This document shows positions 42,235-55,615 of a stretch of DNA of 64,000 nucleotides, in pieces (the first letter of the stretch is position 1; each line of letters starts with the position of its first letter). Position numbers and translations under genes: made by a program. This stretch comes from NAT127 sp034717695. Its GTDB lineage: Bacteria > Pseudomonadota > Gammaproteobacteria > Pseudomonadales > Porticoccaceae. The DNA lies in assembly GCA_034717695.1 (NCBI GenBank), contig JAYELS010000048.1, forward strand, positions 1 to 64,000, written 5' to 3'. The notes beneath the pieces were generated by a model. The model was not told the DNA's origin. It saw only the letters and a program-made list of their open reading frames with translations, and did no database searches.

Positions 42235-43394
42235 TCACCGTGCTCGGCGCCTCCGGCTCCATCGGCGTCAGCACCCTCGACATCGTCGCCCGGCACCCCG
42301 ATCGCTACCGGGTGCTGGCCTTGACCGGCAACAGCCGCATCGACGTGTTGGCGGCCCAGTGCCGCCAGTTCCAGCCCCGCTATGCGGTGGTGGGATCGGC
42401 GGCGGCGGCCAGTTCCCTCGAACCCCTGGTGCCGCCCGGCTGCCGGGTGCTTTGGGGCGAGGATGCTCTGGTGGAGGTGGCGTCCCATCCGGAGGTGGAC
42501 ACGGTGATGGCGGCCATCGTCGGCGCCGCGGGCCTCGTGCCCACCCTCGCCGCCGCCAGGGCCGGCAAGAAGGTGTTGCTCGCCAACAAGGAATCCCTGG
42601 TGATGGCGGGCGGCTTGTTCATGGATGCGGTGCGCCAGGGCGGTGCCACCCTGCTGCCCATCGACAGCGAGCACAACGCCATCTTCCAGTGCCTGCCGCC
42701 GGGCTACCGCGATCCCGGCTCGGCGGGGGTGAGCCGCATCCTGCTGTCCGCCTCCGGCGGGCCCTTTCGCCGCCGCGACCTGGCGAGCCTCGGGGGCGTG
42801 ACGCCGGACGAGGCCTGCGCCCATCCCAACTGGGCCATGGGCCGCAAGATTTCGGTGGATTCCGCCACCATGATGAACAAGGGCCTGGAGCTGATAGAGG
42901 CCTGCTGGCTGTTCGATGTGCCCGCCGACAGGGTAGAGGTGGTGATCCACCCCCAGAGCGTGATCCATTCCCTGGTCGCCTACGTGGACGGCTCGGTGCT
43001 CGCCCAGCTCGGCAATCCCGACATGCGCACCCCCATCGCCCACGCCATGGCCTGGCCGGAGCGCATCGACGCAGGGGTCCAGCCCCTCGACCTGGTGGCC
43101 CTGGCGCGCCTGGATTTCGAGGCGCCGGATCTCGCCCGCTTTCCCTGCCTGGCCCTCGCCGCCGAGGCGGCCCGGGCAGGGCGCGACTATCCGGCGGCGT
43201 TGAACGCGGCCAACGAGGTGGCGGTGGACGCCTTCCTCGCCGGGCGGCTGCGCTTCACCGACATCGCCGCCGTGGTGGGCGCCGTGCTCGACCGCTGGAC
43301 GGCGGGCGAACCCCGCGACCTCGACGCAGTCCAATACGCCGATCGGCTGGCACGGGCGCTGGCCAGACAACATACCGAGGCATTGCACCCTTGA
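42222..43394 (+). CDS. dxr: 1-deoxy-D-xylulose 5-phosphate reductoisomerase
   Basis: 390 aa. NADPH motif GASGSIGVSTLDIV (9-22), metal ligands D148 and E150 in IDSEHNAIFQC, and SASGGPFR. Second step of the MEP isoprenoid pathway, which feeds UppS. It overlaps cdsA by 13 bases. Confidence 0.97.
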   Translation: MAELITVLGASGSIGVSTLDIVARHPDRYRVLALTGNSRIDVLAAQCRQFQPRYAVVGSAAAASSLEPLVPPGCRVLWGEDALVEVASHPEVDTVMAAIVGAAGLVPTLAAARAGKKVLLANKESLVMAGGLFMDAVRQGGATLLPIDSEHNAIFQCLPPGYRDPGSAGVSRILLSASGGPFRRRDLASLGGVTPDEACAHPNWAMGRKISVDSATMMNKGLELIEACWLFDVPADRVEVVIHPQSVIHSLVAYVDGSVLAQLGNPDMRTPIAHAMAWPERIDAGVQPLDLVALARLDFEAPDLARFPCLALAAEAARAGRDYPAALNAANEVAVDAFLAGRLRFTDIAAVVGAVLDRWTAGEPRDLDAVQYADRLARALARQHTEALHP

Positions 43395-44749
43395 TCGACA
43401 CCCTGCAAATGATTTTCTTCACGCTGCTGGCACTGGGCGTTCTGGTTACCATCCACGAGTTCGGGCACTTCTGGGTCGCGCGGCGCTGCGGTGTCAAGGT
43501 GCTGCGCTTCTCCATCGGCTTCGGCGCGCCGCTGCTGCGCTGGCACGACCGCCGGGGCACCGAGTACGTGATCGCCGCGCTGCCCCTCGGCGGGTACGTC
43601 AAGATGCTCGATGAACGGGAGGCCCCGGTGGCGGAGGCGGAGCGGGGCCAGGCCTTCAATACCAAGACGGTGTGGCAGCGCATGGCGGTGGTGGTGGCGG
43701 GGCCCCTCGCCAACTTCCTGCTCGCCGTGGCGGCGTTCTGGGTGGTCTACCTGCTGGGTGTGCAGGGCGTCGCCCCGGTGGTGGGGTCCGTCGTCGAGGG
43801 GTCGGTCGCCGACCGGGCGCGGCTCGAACCCGGCCAGGAGATCGTCGCCGTCGATGGCGAGCCGACCCCCACCTGGCAGGCCCTGGGGGAGCAGCTGCTC
43901 CACCGCATCGGGGAGGAGGGCACCATCCTGTTCACCGTCAAGTACCCGGATTCCTCCCTCGAATACCACACCGAGGCGGATCTCCAGGGCTGGCAGGTGG
44001 ACGCCGATCGCCCCGATCCCATCGCCAGCATCGGCATCGACCTGTTTCGCCCGGAGATCCTGCCGGTGGCCGACGAGGTGGTGAAGGGCGAGCCCGCCGA
44101 TCTCGCCGGTCTGCGCCCCGGCGACCGTATAGTGCGGGTGGATGGGGTCGCTATCGAGAGCTGGGCCGCCTGGGTGGAGTATGTCCGCGCCCGGCCGGGC
44201 CAGGCCCTCGCGGTGGAGGTCGCGCGGGAGGGCCAGGTACTTGCCCTGAGCCTTACGCCCCGGGTGGCGGAACAGCCCGACGGCACCGCCATTGGCCAGG
44301 TGGGCATGGCGGTGAGGATGCCGGAGTGGCCCCCGGGCCTGTTGCGCCAGATCGACTACGGGCCCCTGGAAGCCCTTGGCGCCGCTGCCCACCAGACCTG
44401 GAAAACCACCGGCCTGGTGCTCGATTCCATCCAGAAAATGATCACCGGACTTATTTCCCCCAAGCACTTGAGCGGCCCCATCACCATTGCTAAAGTGGCG
44501 GGCGCTTCCGCCCAGTATGGTGTGGCCTCTTACCTGGGCTTTCTGGCCCTCCTCAGTGTCAGTCTCGGCGTTCTCAATCTCTTGCCGGTACCCGTGCTGG
44601 ATGGCGGCCATCTGCTCTATTACATCGTCGAAGCGGTAAAAGGCAGCCCGGTCTCGGAAAAAATCCAGATGGCCGGCTACCGCGTCGGACTTTTTTTGGT
44701 GATTGGCTTGATGGTGCTGGCCCTTTACAATGACGTGACGAGGCTTTAG
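43391..44749 (+). CDS. rseP: Site-2 protease RseP
   Basis: 452 aa. HEFGH zinc motif at 22-26 in the first helix, two PDZ domains in the periplasmic middle, and NLLPVPVLDGGH in the third helix. It cleaves RseA in the sigma-E response. The TTG at 43391 overlaps the dxr stop (TTGA) and places the histidine where E. coli has it; an ATG at 43409 would shorten helix 1 by six residues. Confidence 0.95.
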   Translation: MIDTLQMIFFTLLALGVLVTIHEFGHFWVARRCGVKVLRFSIGFGAPLLRWHDRRGTEYVIAALPLGGYVKMLDEREAPVAEAERGQAFNTKTVWQRMAVVVAGPLANFLLAVAAFWVVYLLGVQGVAPVVGSVVEGSVADRARLEPGQEIVAVDGEPTPTWQALGEQLLHRIGEEGTILFTVKYPDSSLEYHTEADLQGWQVDADRPDPIASIGIDLFRPEILPVADEVVKGEPADLAGLRPGDRIVRVDGVAIESWAAWVEYVRARPGQALAVEVAREGQVLALSLTPRVAEQPDGTAIGQVGMAVRMPEWPPGLLRQIDYGPLEALGAAAHQTWKTTGLVLDSIQKMITGLISPKHLSGPITIAKVAGASAQYGVASYLGFLALLSVSLGVLNLLPVPVLDGGHLLYYIVEAVKGSPVSEKIQMAGYRVGLFLVIGLMVLALYNDVTRL

Positions 44750-44802
44750 GGCCAAAAGACAGCCCGGTCCCCGACAACAACAAACCGCGAATTTGATCCG
44801 AT

Positions 44803-47184
44803 ATGAAGCGACTCCTGCTGCCACTGGTTCTTTGTCTTGCCGCCTCCCTCGCCAGTGCCGAGGTGTTCCAGGTGGAGGATATCCGCCTCGAGGGTCTCCA
44901 GCGCGTCAGTGCCGGCACCGTGTTCGCTTCCATGCCGGTGAATGTCGGCGACCTGGTGGACGACAACAGCCTCAAGCAGATCACCCGCACCCTGTTCCGC
45001 TCCGGGTATTTCGATGATATCAAGGTGGCCCGGGATGGCTCGGTGCTGATCATCGCCGTCACCGAGCGGCCCGCCGTCGCCGAGATCAGCTTCGAGGGCA
45101 ACAAGGCCATCAAGACCGAGGACCTTATGAAGGCCCTTAGGGACAATGGCCTTGCCGAGGGACAGATTTTCCGCCAGACCATCCTCGAGGGCATGATCCA
45201 GGAGCTCCAGCGCCAGTATGTCGCCCAGGGCCGCTACGGCGCCGTGGTCAAGACCGAGGTGGAGGAGTTGCCCCGCAACCGGGTGGCCATCAAGGTCAAT
45301 GTCAGCGAGGGCGATGTCGCCAAGATCAAGCACATCAACATCATCGGCGCCCGCGCCTTCGACCAGGAGGAACTGCTCGACCTGTTCGAATCCGGCACCA
45401 CCGGCTGGTTCTCCTGGCTGCGGGGCAACGACAAGTACGCCCGCGAGAAACTCTCCGGCGACCTGGAGCGGCTGCAGTCCTGGTACCTCGACCGCGGCTA
45501 TCTGAAATTCGCCATCGATTCCACCCAGGTATCCATCAGCCCGGACAAGCAGGCGGTATTCGTGTCCATCAATGTGGTGGAGGGGGATGTCTACACCGTC
45601 AGCGACGTCGCCCTGGCCGGCGATCTGGTGGTGCCGGAGTCGGAAGTGCGGCGCCTCATTCTCCTCAAGGAAGGCGATACCTTCTCCCAGCAGCTGATGA
45701 CCAGCACCAACGAGCGAATTTCCCGCCGCTTCGGCGACGAGGGTTACACCTTCGCCGAGGTGGAGGGCTTCCCCGAGGTCAACGACGCCGACAAGACCGC
45801 CAAGATCACCTTCTTCGTCAATCCCGGCAAGCGCGCCTATGTGCGCCGCATCGAGTTCCGCGGCAACACCAAGACCACCGATGAAGTGCTGCGCCGGGAG
45901 ATGCGCCAGATGGAGGGTGGCTCCGCCTCCACCGCGCTGATCGACCAGTCCAAGGTGCGCCTCGAGCGCCTCGGCTTCTTCAAGAGCGTCGAGGTGGAGA
46001 CCCGCGAGGTGCCCGGCACCGGCGACCAGGTGGATGTCTTCTATACCGTCGAGGAGCAGCCCTCCGGCAGCATCGGCGCCAGCGTCGGCTTTGCCCAGGG
46101 CACGGGTCTGGTGCTCGGCGCCAACCTTCAGGAAAACAATTTCCTCGGCACCGGCAACAAGGTGGGTATCGGCCTCAACCGCAGTACCTACCAGACCAAC
46201 CTGCAATTTTCCTACAGCGATCCGTACTACACCTCGGACGGTGTCAGCGCGGGCTTCAATGTCTTTTACCGTTCCACCGACTACGGTGAGTTCAACCTGG
46301 CCAACTACACCACCGACAGCTTCGGCTCCGGGGTGAACTTTGGCTACCCGCTGTCGGAGATCTCGAGCCTCGGCTTTGGCTTCAACTACGAGAACCTGAG
46401 TATCGATCTCGGCTCCTTCACCTCCCGGGAGATCGAGAACTTCGTGCTCGACAACGGCGACAACTACAACATCTTCACCCTCAACACCAACTGGGTGCGC
46501 TCCACCCTCAACCGCGGCGTGTTCGCCACCCGCGGCACCAACCAGCGCATCAGCCTCGACATCGCGGTGCCCGGCAGCGACGTGGAGTACTACCGGCTGT
46601 CCTACTCCGGCCAGTATTATCGCCCGCTCACCGACAGCCTGACCCTGAAGCTGCGCACCGACCTGGGTTACGGCGACGCCTTTGGCACCACCACCCGCCT
46701 GCCGTTCTTCAAGAACTACTACGGCGGTGGTTTTGGCTCCATCCGCGGCTTCAAGCGCAACACCCTCGGCCCCCGCGATACCCCCGCCAATTTCTGCCCG
46801 GGGCAGAACGAGAGCGTCCCCGATGGCGCCCTCTGTAATGATGGCTCTACCCCCGTGCCCATCGACGATTCCGATCCGTTCGGCGGCAACGTGCTGGTGG
46901 AGATGGGCGCGGAAATCATCTTCCCGCTGCCCTTCCTCAAGGATCAGCGCTCGGTGCAGGCGGCATTCTTCTTCGACGCCGGCAACGTCTTCGACACCGA
47001 CTGCGGCGTCACCCAGACCAACTGTTTCAAACCCGATGGCGGTGAGCTGCGCTATGCCGCCGGCATCGGTGGTACCTGGCTCAGCGGCTTTGGCCCCATC
47101 ACGGTGAGCCTCGGCAAGGCGCTGAACGCCAGCGATGACGATGACGAAGAGTTCTTCCAGTTCTCTCTGGGCCAGACTTTCTGA
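44803..47184 (+). CDS. bamA: Outer membrane protein assembly factor BamA
   Basis: 793 aa. Signal peptide (about 1-19, cleavage after ASA), five POTRA domains (to about residue 420) and a 16-strand barrel ending in phenylalanine. The loop 6 motif is IRGF. After it, an insertion with two cysteines and acidic residues (NFCPGQNES...GALCNDGS) and a further loop with two cysteines (DTDCGV...NCF) decorate the barrel. BamA inserts outer-membrane proteins with BamD. Confidence 0.97.
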   Translation: MKRLLLPLVLCLAASLASAEVFQVEDIRLEGLQRVSAGTVFASMPVNVGDLVDDNSLKQITRTLFRSGYFDDIKVARDGSVLIIAVTERPAVAEISFEGNKAIKTEDLMKALRDNGLAEGQIFRQTILEGMIQELQRQYVAQGRYGAVVKTEVEELPRNRVAIKVNVSEGDVAKIKHINIIGARAFDQEELLDLFESGTTGWFSWLRGNDKYAREKLSGDLERLQSWYLDRGYLKFAIDSTQVSISPDKQAVFVSINVVEGDVYTVSDVALAGDLVVPESEVRRLILLKEGDTFSQQLMTSTNERISRRFGDEGYTFAEVEGFPEVNDADKTAKITFFVNPGKRAYVRRIEFRGNTKTTDEVLRREMRQMEGGSASTALIDQSKVRLERLGFFKSVEVETREVPGTGDQVDVFYTVEEQPSGSIGASVGFAQGTGLVLGANLQENNFLGTGNKVGIGLNRSTYQTNLQFSYSDPYYTSDGVSAGFNVFYRSTDYGEFNLANYTTDSFGSGVNFGYPLSEISSLGFGFNYENLSIDLGSFTSREIENFVLDNGDNYNIFTLNTNWVRSTLNRGVFATRGTNQRISLDIAVPGSDVEYYRLSYSGQYYRPLTDSLTLKLRTDLGYGDAFGTTTRLPFFKNYYGGGFGSIRGFKRNTLGPRDTPANFCPGQNESVPDGALCNDGSTPVPIDDSDPFGGNVLVEMGAEIIFPLPFLKDQRSVQAAFFFDAGNVFDTDCGVTQTNCFKPDGGELRYAAGIGGTWLSGFGPITVSLGKALNASDDDDEEFFQFSLGQTF

Positions 47185-47229
47185 CCTGCAACTGGATAAC
47201 ATCAAACCTACAACCAACGGAGATCTTGT

Positions 47230-47745
47230 GTGCGCAATCTAAAACCTGTTCTGTTTTTCGTGCTGGCGACCCTGCTGAGCGGCTCCGTGTTTGCCGAGAC
47301 CAAGATCGCCGTGGTCGACCTGGGCGCGGCCATCTTTGGCTCCGAGGTGGCAAAGAAGCGGCAGAGCGAACTGCAGGCCAAATCCGAGTACGCCGCCCTG
47401 CAGGCCAAGTACGACAGCACCGCCGCCGACATCAATGCCCTGCAGAAGGAAGCCGAGTCCAAGCGCCTCACCTGGTCCGAGACCGAGGCCGGCGAATTCC
47501 AGAAGAAAATGGAATACCTCCGCGCCGATATCGAGCTCACCGCCCGCAAGCTGGAGGCCGAGGTCCGCGCCCTGCAGAACAGCATCGTCAAGGAACTGCA
47601 GCCCAAGGCCCAGGAGGCCCTGCAGGAGCTGATCAAGCAGGAAGGTGTCACCGTGCTTTTGCGCTCCGAGGCCGTGTTGATGGCCGAGCCCTCCATCAAC
47701 CTGACCGCCAAGCTCACCGAGCGGCTTAACCAGAAAGCCCAGTGA
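47230..47745 (+). CDS. skp: Periplasmic chaperone Skp/OmpH
   Basis: 171 aa. Signal peptide (about 1-22, cleavage after VFA), then a long charged coiled coil (about 45-125) forming the trimer's arms. It delivers unfolded outer-membrane proteins to BamA, encoded just upstream. It starts with GTG, seven bases after GGAG (47219-47222). Confidence 0.95.
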   Translation: MRNLKPVLFFVLATLLSGSVFAETKIAVVDLGAAIFGSEVAKKRQSELQAKSEYAALQAKYDSTAADINALQKEAESKRLTWSETEAGEFQKKMEYLRADIELTARKLEAEVRALQNSIVKELQPKAQEALQELIKQEGVTVLLRSEAVLMAEPSINLTAKLTERLNQKAQ

Positions 47746-47776
47746 CAGCGGCCGACATCGCCACTTACCCCTCCGG

Positions 47777-48799
47777 ATGACTACTTCGTTCGCCCTGCGA
47801 GAACTGGCCGATTACCTGAAGGCCGACTTGCAGGGCGACCCCGGGGTGCACATCCATCGCCTCAATACCCTCAAGGATGCGGGCCCTGGCGAACTCGCCT
47901 TTCTCGCCAGCCGCGCCTACCAGTCCCAGCTGGCCGCCACCCGGGCCTCGGCGGTGATTCTCGCCCCCGGGGATGCCGGCGCCTGCCCCTGCGCGGCGCT
48001 GATTCACCCCAACCCCTATGTCGCCTATGCCCGGGTATCGGCGTTGTTCGATCCCGCCCCGGTGGCCGTTGCCGGCATTCATCCCAGCGCGGTGGTGGAT
48101 GGGAGCGCCCAGGTGGATCCCTCCGCCGCCGTCGGCCCCCATGGGGTGGTGGGCGCCGGGGTGCGTATCGGCGCCGGCACGGTGATCGGTGCCGGCTGTG
48201 TCATCGGCGAGGATGCGGTGATCGGCGATCACTGCCACCTCCACGCCAACGTCACCCTCTACCACGGCGTCAGCCTCGGCCACCGGGTGGTGATCCACGG
48301 CGGCGCGGTGATCGGCGCCGACGGCTTCGGGTTCGCCAACGGGGCGGGCCGCTGGGTCAAGATCCACCAGCTGGGCAGCGTGGAGATCGGCGACGATGTG
48401 GAGATCGGCGCCGGCACCACCATCGACCGGGGTGCCCTGGGCAATACGGTGATCGGCAACAATGTGATCATCGATAACCTGGTGCAGATCGCCCACAATG
48501 TGCGCATCGGCGATCACAGCGCCCTGGCCGGCTGCGCGGCGATCGCCGGCAGCACGGTGGTGGGGGCGCGCTGCGTGCTGGGTGGCGGCGCGGGGTTGGT
48601 GGGCCATATCGAATTGTGCGACGGGGTGACCGTGACCGCCCGCAGCATGATCACCCATTCCATCACCCGCCCGGGGGTGTATTCGTCGGGAACGCCCTTC
48701 GATGACAATGGCGCCTGGAAGCGCAACGCCGTGCGCTTCGGCCAACTGGACGATATGGCGCGCCGTCTCAGGGCGCTGGAAAAACAGCAGAAACGCTAA
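47777..48799 (+). CDS. lpxD: UDP-3-O-(3-hydroxyacyl)glucosamine N-acyltransferase
   Basis: 340 aa. N-terminal uridine-binding domain, then a left-handed beta-helix of hexapeptide repeats (about 100-300) with the catalytic histidine in the VKIHQLG/NLVQIAHNVRIG region. Third step of lipid A synthesis. Confidence 0.97.
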   Translation: MTTSFALRELADYLKADLQGDPGVHIHRLNTLKDAGPGELAFLASRAYQSQLAATRASAVILAPGDAGACPCAALIHPNPYVAYARVSALFDPAPVAVAGIHPSAVVDGSAQVDPSAAVGPHGVVGAGVRIGAGTVIGAGCVIGEDAVIGDHCHLHANVTLYHGVSLGHRVVIHGGAVIGADGFGFANGAGRWVKIHQLGSVEIGDDVEIGAGTTIDRGALGNTVIGNNVIIDNLVQIAHNVRIGDHSALAGCAAIAGSTVVGARCVLGGGAGLVGHIELCDGVTVTARSMITHSITRPGVYSSGTPFDDNGAWKRNAVRFGQLDDMARRLRALEKQQKR

Positions 48800-48828
48800 A
48801 CCACCCAGAGATATTTCGAGGGAAATCC

Positions 48829-49266
48829 ATGGATATCAACCAGATCAAAGAACTCCTGCCGCACCGCTATCCATTTCTGCTGGTGGATCGGGTGGTGGAG
48901 ATCGTCCCGGGCGAGCGGATCCTCGCCTACAAGAACATCACCGCCAACGAGGAGGTGTTCAACGGCCATTTCCCCAGGGCGCCGATTTTCCCGGGTGTGA
49001 TGATTATCGAGGCCATGGCCCAGGCCTCCGGCGTGCTGGGCTTTGCCACCGTCAACAAGGGCGCCGAGGACAACATGCTGTATCTCTTCGCCGGTGTCGA
49101 CGGGGTGCGCTTCAAGCGCCAGGTGGTGCCCGGCGACCGGCTGATGCTGCACGCCGAAATCGACTCGGTGAAGCGCAATATCTGGCGCTTCAACTGCAAG
49201 GCCACCGTCGACGACCAGCTGGCCTGCGAGGCACAGCTGCTGTGCGCCCTGCAGGAAATGCGCTGA
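48829..49266 (+). CDS. fabZ: 3-hydroxyacyl-ACP dehydratase FabZ
   Basis: 145 aa hot-dog fold. LLPHRYPFLLVDRV (active-site histidine) and NGHFPRAPIFPGVMIIEAMAQ (active-site glutamate) are intact. It dehydrates hydroxyacyl-ACP and competes with LpxA/LpxD for it, in the usual place between them. Confidence 0.98.
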   Translation: MDINQIKELLPHRYPFLLVDRVVEIVPGERILAYKNITANEEVFNGHFPRAPIFPGVMIIEAMAQASGVLGFATVNKGAEDNMLYLFAGVDGVRFKRQVVPGDRLMLHAEIDSVKRNIWRFNCKATVDDQLACEAQLLCALQEMR

Positions 49267-49271
49267 GGGCG

Positions 49272-50048
49272 ATGGTTTTGATTGATCCTCGCGCCATTAT
49301 CGACCCTTCCGCCCGCATCGGCGCCAACGTCGAGGTGGGTCCCTGGACCATCATCGGCCCGGACGTCACCATCGGCGACAATACCCAGATCAGCTCCCAC
49401 GTGATCATCAAGGGCCCCACCGTGATCGGCGCCCATAACCGCATCTACCAGTTTTCCACCGTGGGGGAGGACACCCCGGACCTCAAGTACAAGGGCGAAC
49501 CCACGCGGCTGATGATCGGCGACCACAACGTCATCCGCGAGGGGGTCACCATCCACCGCGGCACCGTGCAGGATCGGGGCGAGACCACCATCGGCGATCA
49601 CAACCTCCTGATGGCCTACGTCCACGTCGGTCACGATTGCGTGGTGGGCGATCACTGCATCCTGGTCAACAATGCCTCCCTCGCCGGCCACGTGGTGGTG
49701 GGGGACTGGGCGATCCTCTCCGGCTACGTGCTGGTGCACCAGTTCGTCACGATCGGCGCCCACAGCTTTGCCGGGGCCTCCACCTTCCTCACCCAGGATG
49801 TGCCCCCCTACGTGATGGTGGCGGGCAACCCGGCCGCCGCCCGCACCATCAATGGCGAGGGTTTGAAGCGCCGCGGCTTCAGTCCCGAGCAGATCGCCCT
49901 GCTCAACCGCGCCTACAAACTCCTCTACCGCAAGGGCCTGAAGCTCGACGAGGCCATCGTCGCGCTGTCCGAGCTCGGCGACGAGGGGGGCGTGGTTGCC
50001 CGCCTGGTGGACTTTCTTCGGGCATCCACCCGGGGCATCGTCCGGTAG
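49272..50048 (+). CDS. lpxA: UDP-N-acetylglucosamine acyltransferase
   Basis: 258 aa hexapeptide-repeat acyltransferase. LKYKGEPTRLMIGDHNVIREGVTIHRGT and MAYVHVGHDC (catalytic histidine) are conserved. First step of lipid A synthesis. It starts five bases after fabZ. Confidence 0.97.
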   Translation: MVLIDPRAIIDPSARIGANVEVGPWTIIGPDVTIGDNTQISSHVIIKGPTVIGAHNRIYQFSTVGEDTPDLKYKGEPTRLMIGDHNVIREGVTIHRGTVQDRGETTIGDHNLLMAYVHVGHDCVVGDHCILVNNASLAGHVVVGDWAILSGYVLVHQFVTIGAHSFAGASTFLTQDVPPYVMVAGNPAAARTINGEGLKRRGFSPEQIALLNRAYKLLYRKGLKLDEAIVALSELGDEGGVVARLVDFLRASTRGIVR

Positions 50049-50053
50049 GGGCG

Positions 50054-51226
50054 ATGCCGGCACCATCCACCCATTCCGTGCGCATCGGCATCGTCACCGG
50101 CGAGGCCTCCGGCGACCAGCTGGGGGCAGGCCTCATGGCGGCGCTCCGCGAGCACTTTCCCGATGCCCTGTTCGAGGGCATTGGCGGCGAGCGCATGATC
50201 GCCGCGGGTTTCCACTCCCTCCACCCCCAGGAGCGCCTCGCGGTGATGGGGGTGGTGGAGCCCCTGAAGCGCCTGCCGGAGCTGCTGCGTATCCGCGGGG
50301 CTCTCTACCGCCACTTCGCCGCCAGTGGCGCCGACCTGGTGGTGGGCATCGACTCGCCGGATTTCAACCTGGGGCTGGAGTTGAAGCTGCGCCGCCGGGG
50401 GCTGCTCACCGCCCATTACGTCAGCCCCTCGGTGTGGGCCTGGCGCCAGGGGCGGGTGAAGAAGATCGCCCGGGCCGTCGACCGGATGCTGACCCTGCTG
50501 CCCTTCGAAAGCGCCTTCTACCAGCGGCACCGGGTGCCGGTGACCTTTGTCGGCCACCCCCTCGCCGACGAGATTCCCCTCGCACCGGACCCCGCCGCCG
50601 CGCGCCAGCGCCTGGGGCTCCCAGCCGAGGGCCGGATTCTCGCTGTGATGCCCGGCAGTCGGGGCGGTGAGGTGGCCTTGATGGGGCCGTTGTTCCTCGA
50701 CGTGATGGCGTGGCTCCTGGCCCGGGCGCCGGCCCTGCGCTTTGTGGTTCCCTCCGCCAACGCCGCCCGCCACCGCCAGCTCGAAGCCCTGTTGGCGGCG
50801 CGGCCGGAGCTGCCCGTCACTCTGGTGAAGGGCAACTCCCACACCGCCATGGAGGCCGCCGACGGAGTGTTGCTCACCTCGGGCACCACCGCCCTCGAGG
50901 CCATGCTGCTGAAAAAGCCCATGGTGGTGGCCTATCGCATGGGGGCGGGCAGTTACTGGCTGCTGTCGAAGCTGGTCAAGACCCCCTGGATCTCCCTGCC
51001 CAACCTGATCGCCGGCAAGGCCCTGGTGCCGGAGTTGATCCAGGGGGCCGCCACGGTGGAGGCTCTGGGGGAGGCGACCTTGCGCCACCTGGACGATGAC
51101 GACCTGCGCAGCCACTTGGTGGCGACCTTTACGGACATGCACCGCCAGCTGCGCCGGGACGCGAGCCGCACCGCCGCCAGCGCCCTCGCCGCCATGATCC
51201 GCGAGCGCCGGGAGGGGAGGGGATGA
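50054..51226 (+). CDS. lpxB: Lipid-A-disaccharide synthase
   Basis: 390 aa GT-B glycosyltransferase. GEASGDQLGAGLM, GIDSPDFNL and YVSPSVWAWRQGRV are conserved. It joins two acylated glucosamines. It starts five bases after lpxA and overlaps rnhB by four. Confidence 0.97.
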   Translation: MPAPSTHSVRIGIVTGEASGDQLGAGLMAALREHFPDALFEGIGGERMIAAGFHSLHPQERLAVMGVVEPLKRLPELLRIRGALYRHFAASGADLVVGIDSPDFNLGLELKLRRRGLLTAHYVSPSVWAWRQGRVKKIARAVDRMLTLLPFESAFYQRHRVPVTFVGHPLADEIPLAPDPAAARQRLGLPAEGRILAVMPGSRGGEVALMGPLFLDVMAWLLARAPALRFVVPSANAARHRQLEALLAARPELPVTLVKGNSHTAMEAADGVLLTSGTTALEAMLLKKPMVVAYRMGAGSYWLLSKLVKTPWISLPNLIAGKALVPELIQGAATVEALGEATLRHLDDDDLRSHLVATFTDMHRQLRRDASRTAASALAAMIRERREGRG

Positions 51227-51843
51227 CCGCGCCGGGATTGCCCCCGGTGGCACTGCTGGCCGGGGTCGACGAAGTGGGTCGCGGCCCCCTGGCGGGGGAC
51301 GTGGTGGCGGCGGCGGTGATCCTCGACCCGGCGCGGCCTATCCCGGGGCTGGCCGATTCCAAGGCCCTCAGCGAAAAGCGCCGGGAAGCCCTCTATCCAC
51401 TGATCGTAGAGGGCGCCAGGGCCTTCCACGTGGCCCGCGCCACGGTGGAGGAGATCGGCCGCCTGAATATCCTCAAGGCCACCCTGCTGGCCATGACCCG
51501 GGCGGTGGAGGGCCTCGGCATCGAGCCGGAGTTCGTCGCCGTGGACGGCAACCGCCTGCCCCCCTGGCGCTACCCGGCCCTGGCCATCGTCAAGGGGGAC
51601 AGCAAGGTGGCCGCCATCAGCGCCGCCGCCATCCTCGCCAAGGTGACCCGTGACCGGGAGATGGCGGCCCTCGACGCCCTCTACCCCGGCTACGGTTTCG
51701 CCGCCCACAAGGGCTACGGCACCCCCGACCACCTGGCGGCCCTCGCTGCCCTCGGGCCCTGCGCCATACACCGCCGGTCGTTTCGGCCGGTGCGGGAGTG
51801 TTGCGTTTCAGGTGCAGGGTTTAATGTGACACGTAACACGTAA
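51223..51843 (+). CDS. rnhB: Ribonuclease HII
   Basis: 206 aa. GVDEVGRGPLAG (acidic catalytic residues), VDGNRLPP and KGDSKVAAISAAAILAKVTRD are intact. It removes RNA from RNA-DNA hybrids. The family normally ends near HRRSFxPV; here a tail (about CCVSGAGFNVTRNT) follows and its last codons and stop lie in the ACGTAAC array, so the tail probably comes from the repeat. Confidence 0.95.
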   Translation: MTAPGLPPVALLAGVDEVGRGPLAGDVVAAAVILDPARPIPGLADSKALSEKRREALYPLIVEGARAFHVARATVEEIGRLNILKATLLAMTRAVEGLGIEPEFVAVDGNRLPPWRYPALAIVKGDSKVAAISAAAILAKVTRDREMAALDALYPGYGFAAHKGYGTPDHLAALAALGPCAIHRRSFRPVRECCVSGAGFNVTRNT

Positions 51844-52019
51844 CACGTAACACGTAACACGTAACACGTAACACGTAGGTGACCACTCTTCGTTGGGAGT
51901 GCGTCCTGCCAACGAAGAGCCCCAGGTGCCGTTTGCCCGCGATGGTCGAACCAAGACTTCGGGTGGGGGCCGCTGCGCCTTGCTACGTGTTACGTGTCAC
52001 GTGTCACGTGTCACGTGAA
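51831..52019. repeat. Heptamer arrays in inverted orientation (locus 2)
   Basis: Six perfect ACGTAAC units (51831-51872) and a partial seventh are followed by a 107-base core, then five ACGTGtt-like heptamers (51985-52019) that are inverted relatives of the first array. The core holds a perfect 11-base hairpin CTCTTCGTTGG/CCAACGAAGAG (51886-51896, 51909-51919). It fills most of the rnhB-dnaE gap and includes the rnhB stop. Confidence 0.88.
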
Positions 52020-52082
52020 ACTCACAATCCCCAATGCTACCCTTCACCCCCGTTCACCACTGATTGCCGATAACGAGATCCC

Positions 52083-55586
<3,504 letters not shown>

Positions 55587-55615
55587 AAGGGGTGCGGGCC
55601 GGTGCCCGCCCCGTG

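Noticed and set aside
44746..47217. Open frame of 823 codons antisense to bamA
   Set aside because: No recognisable domain; shadow of bamA.
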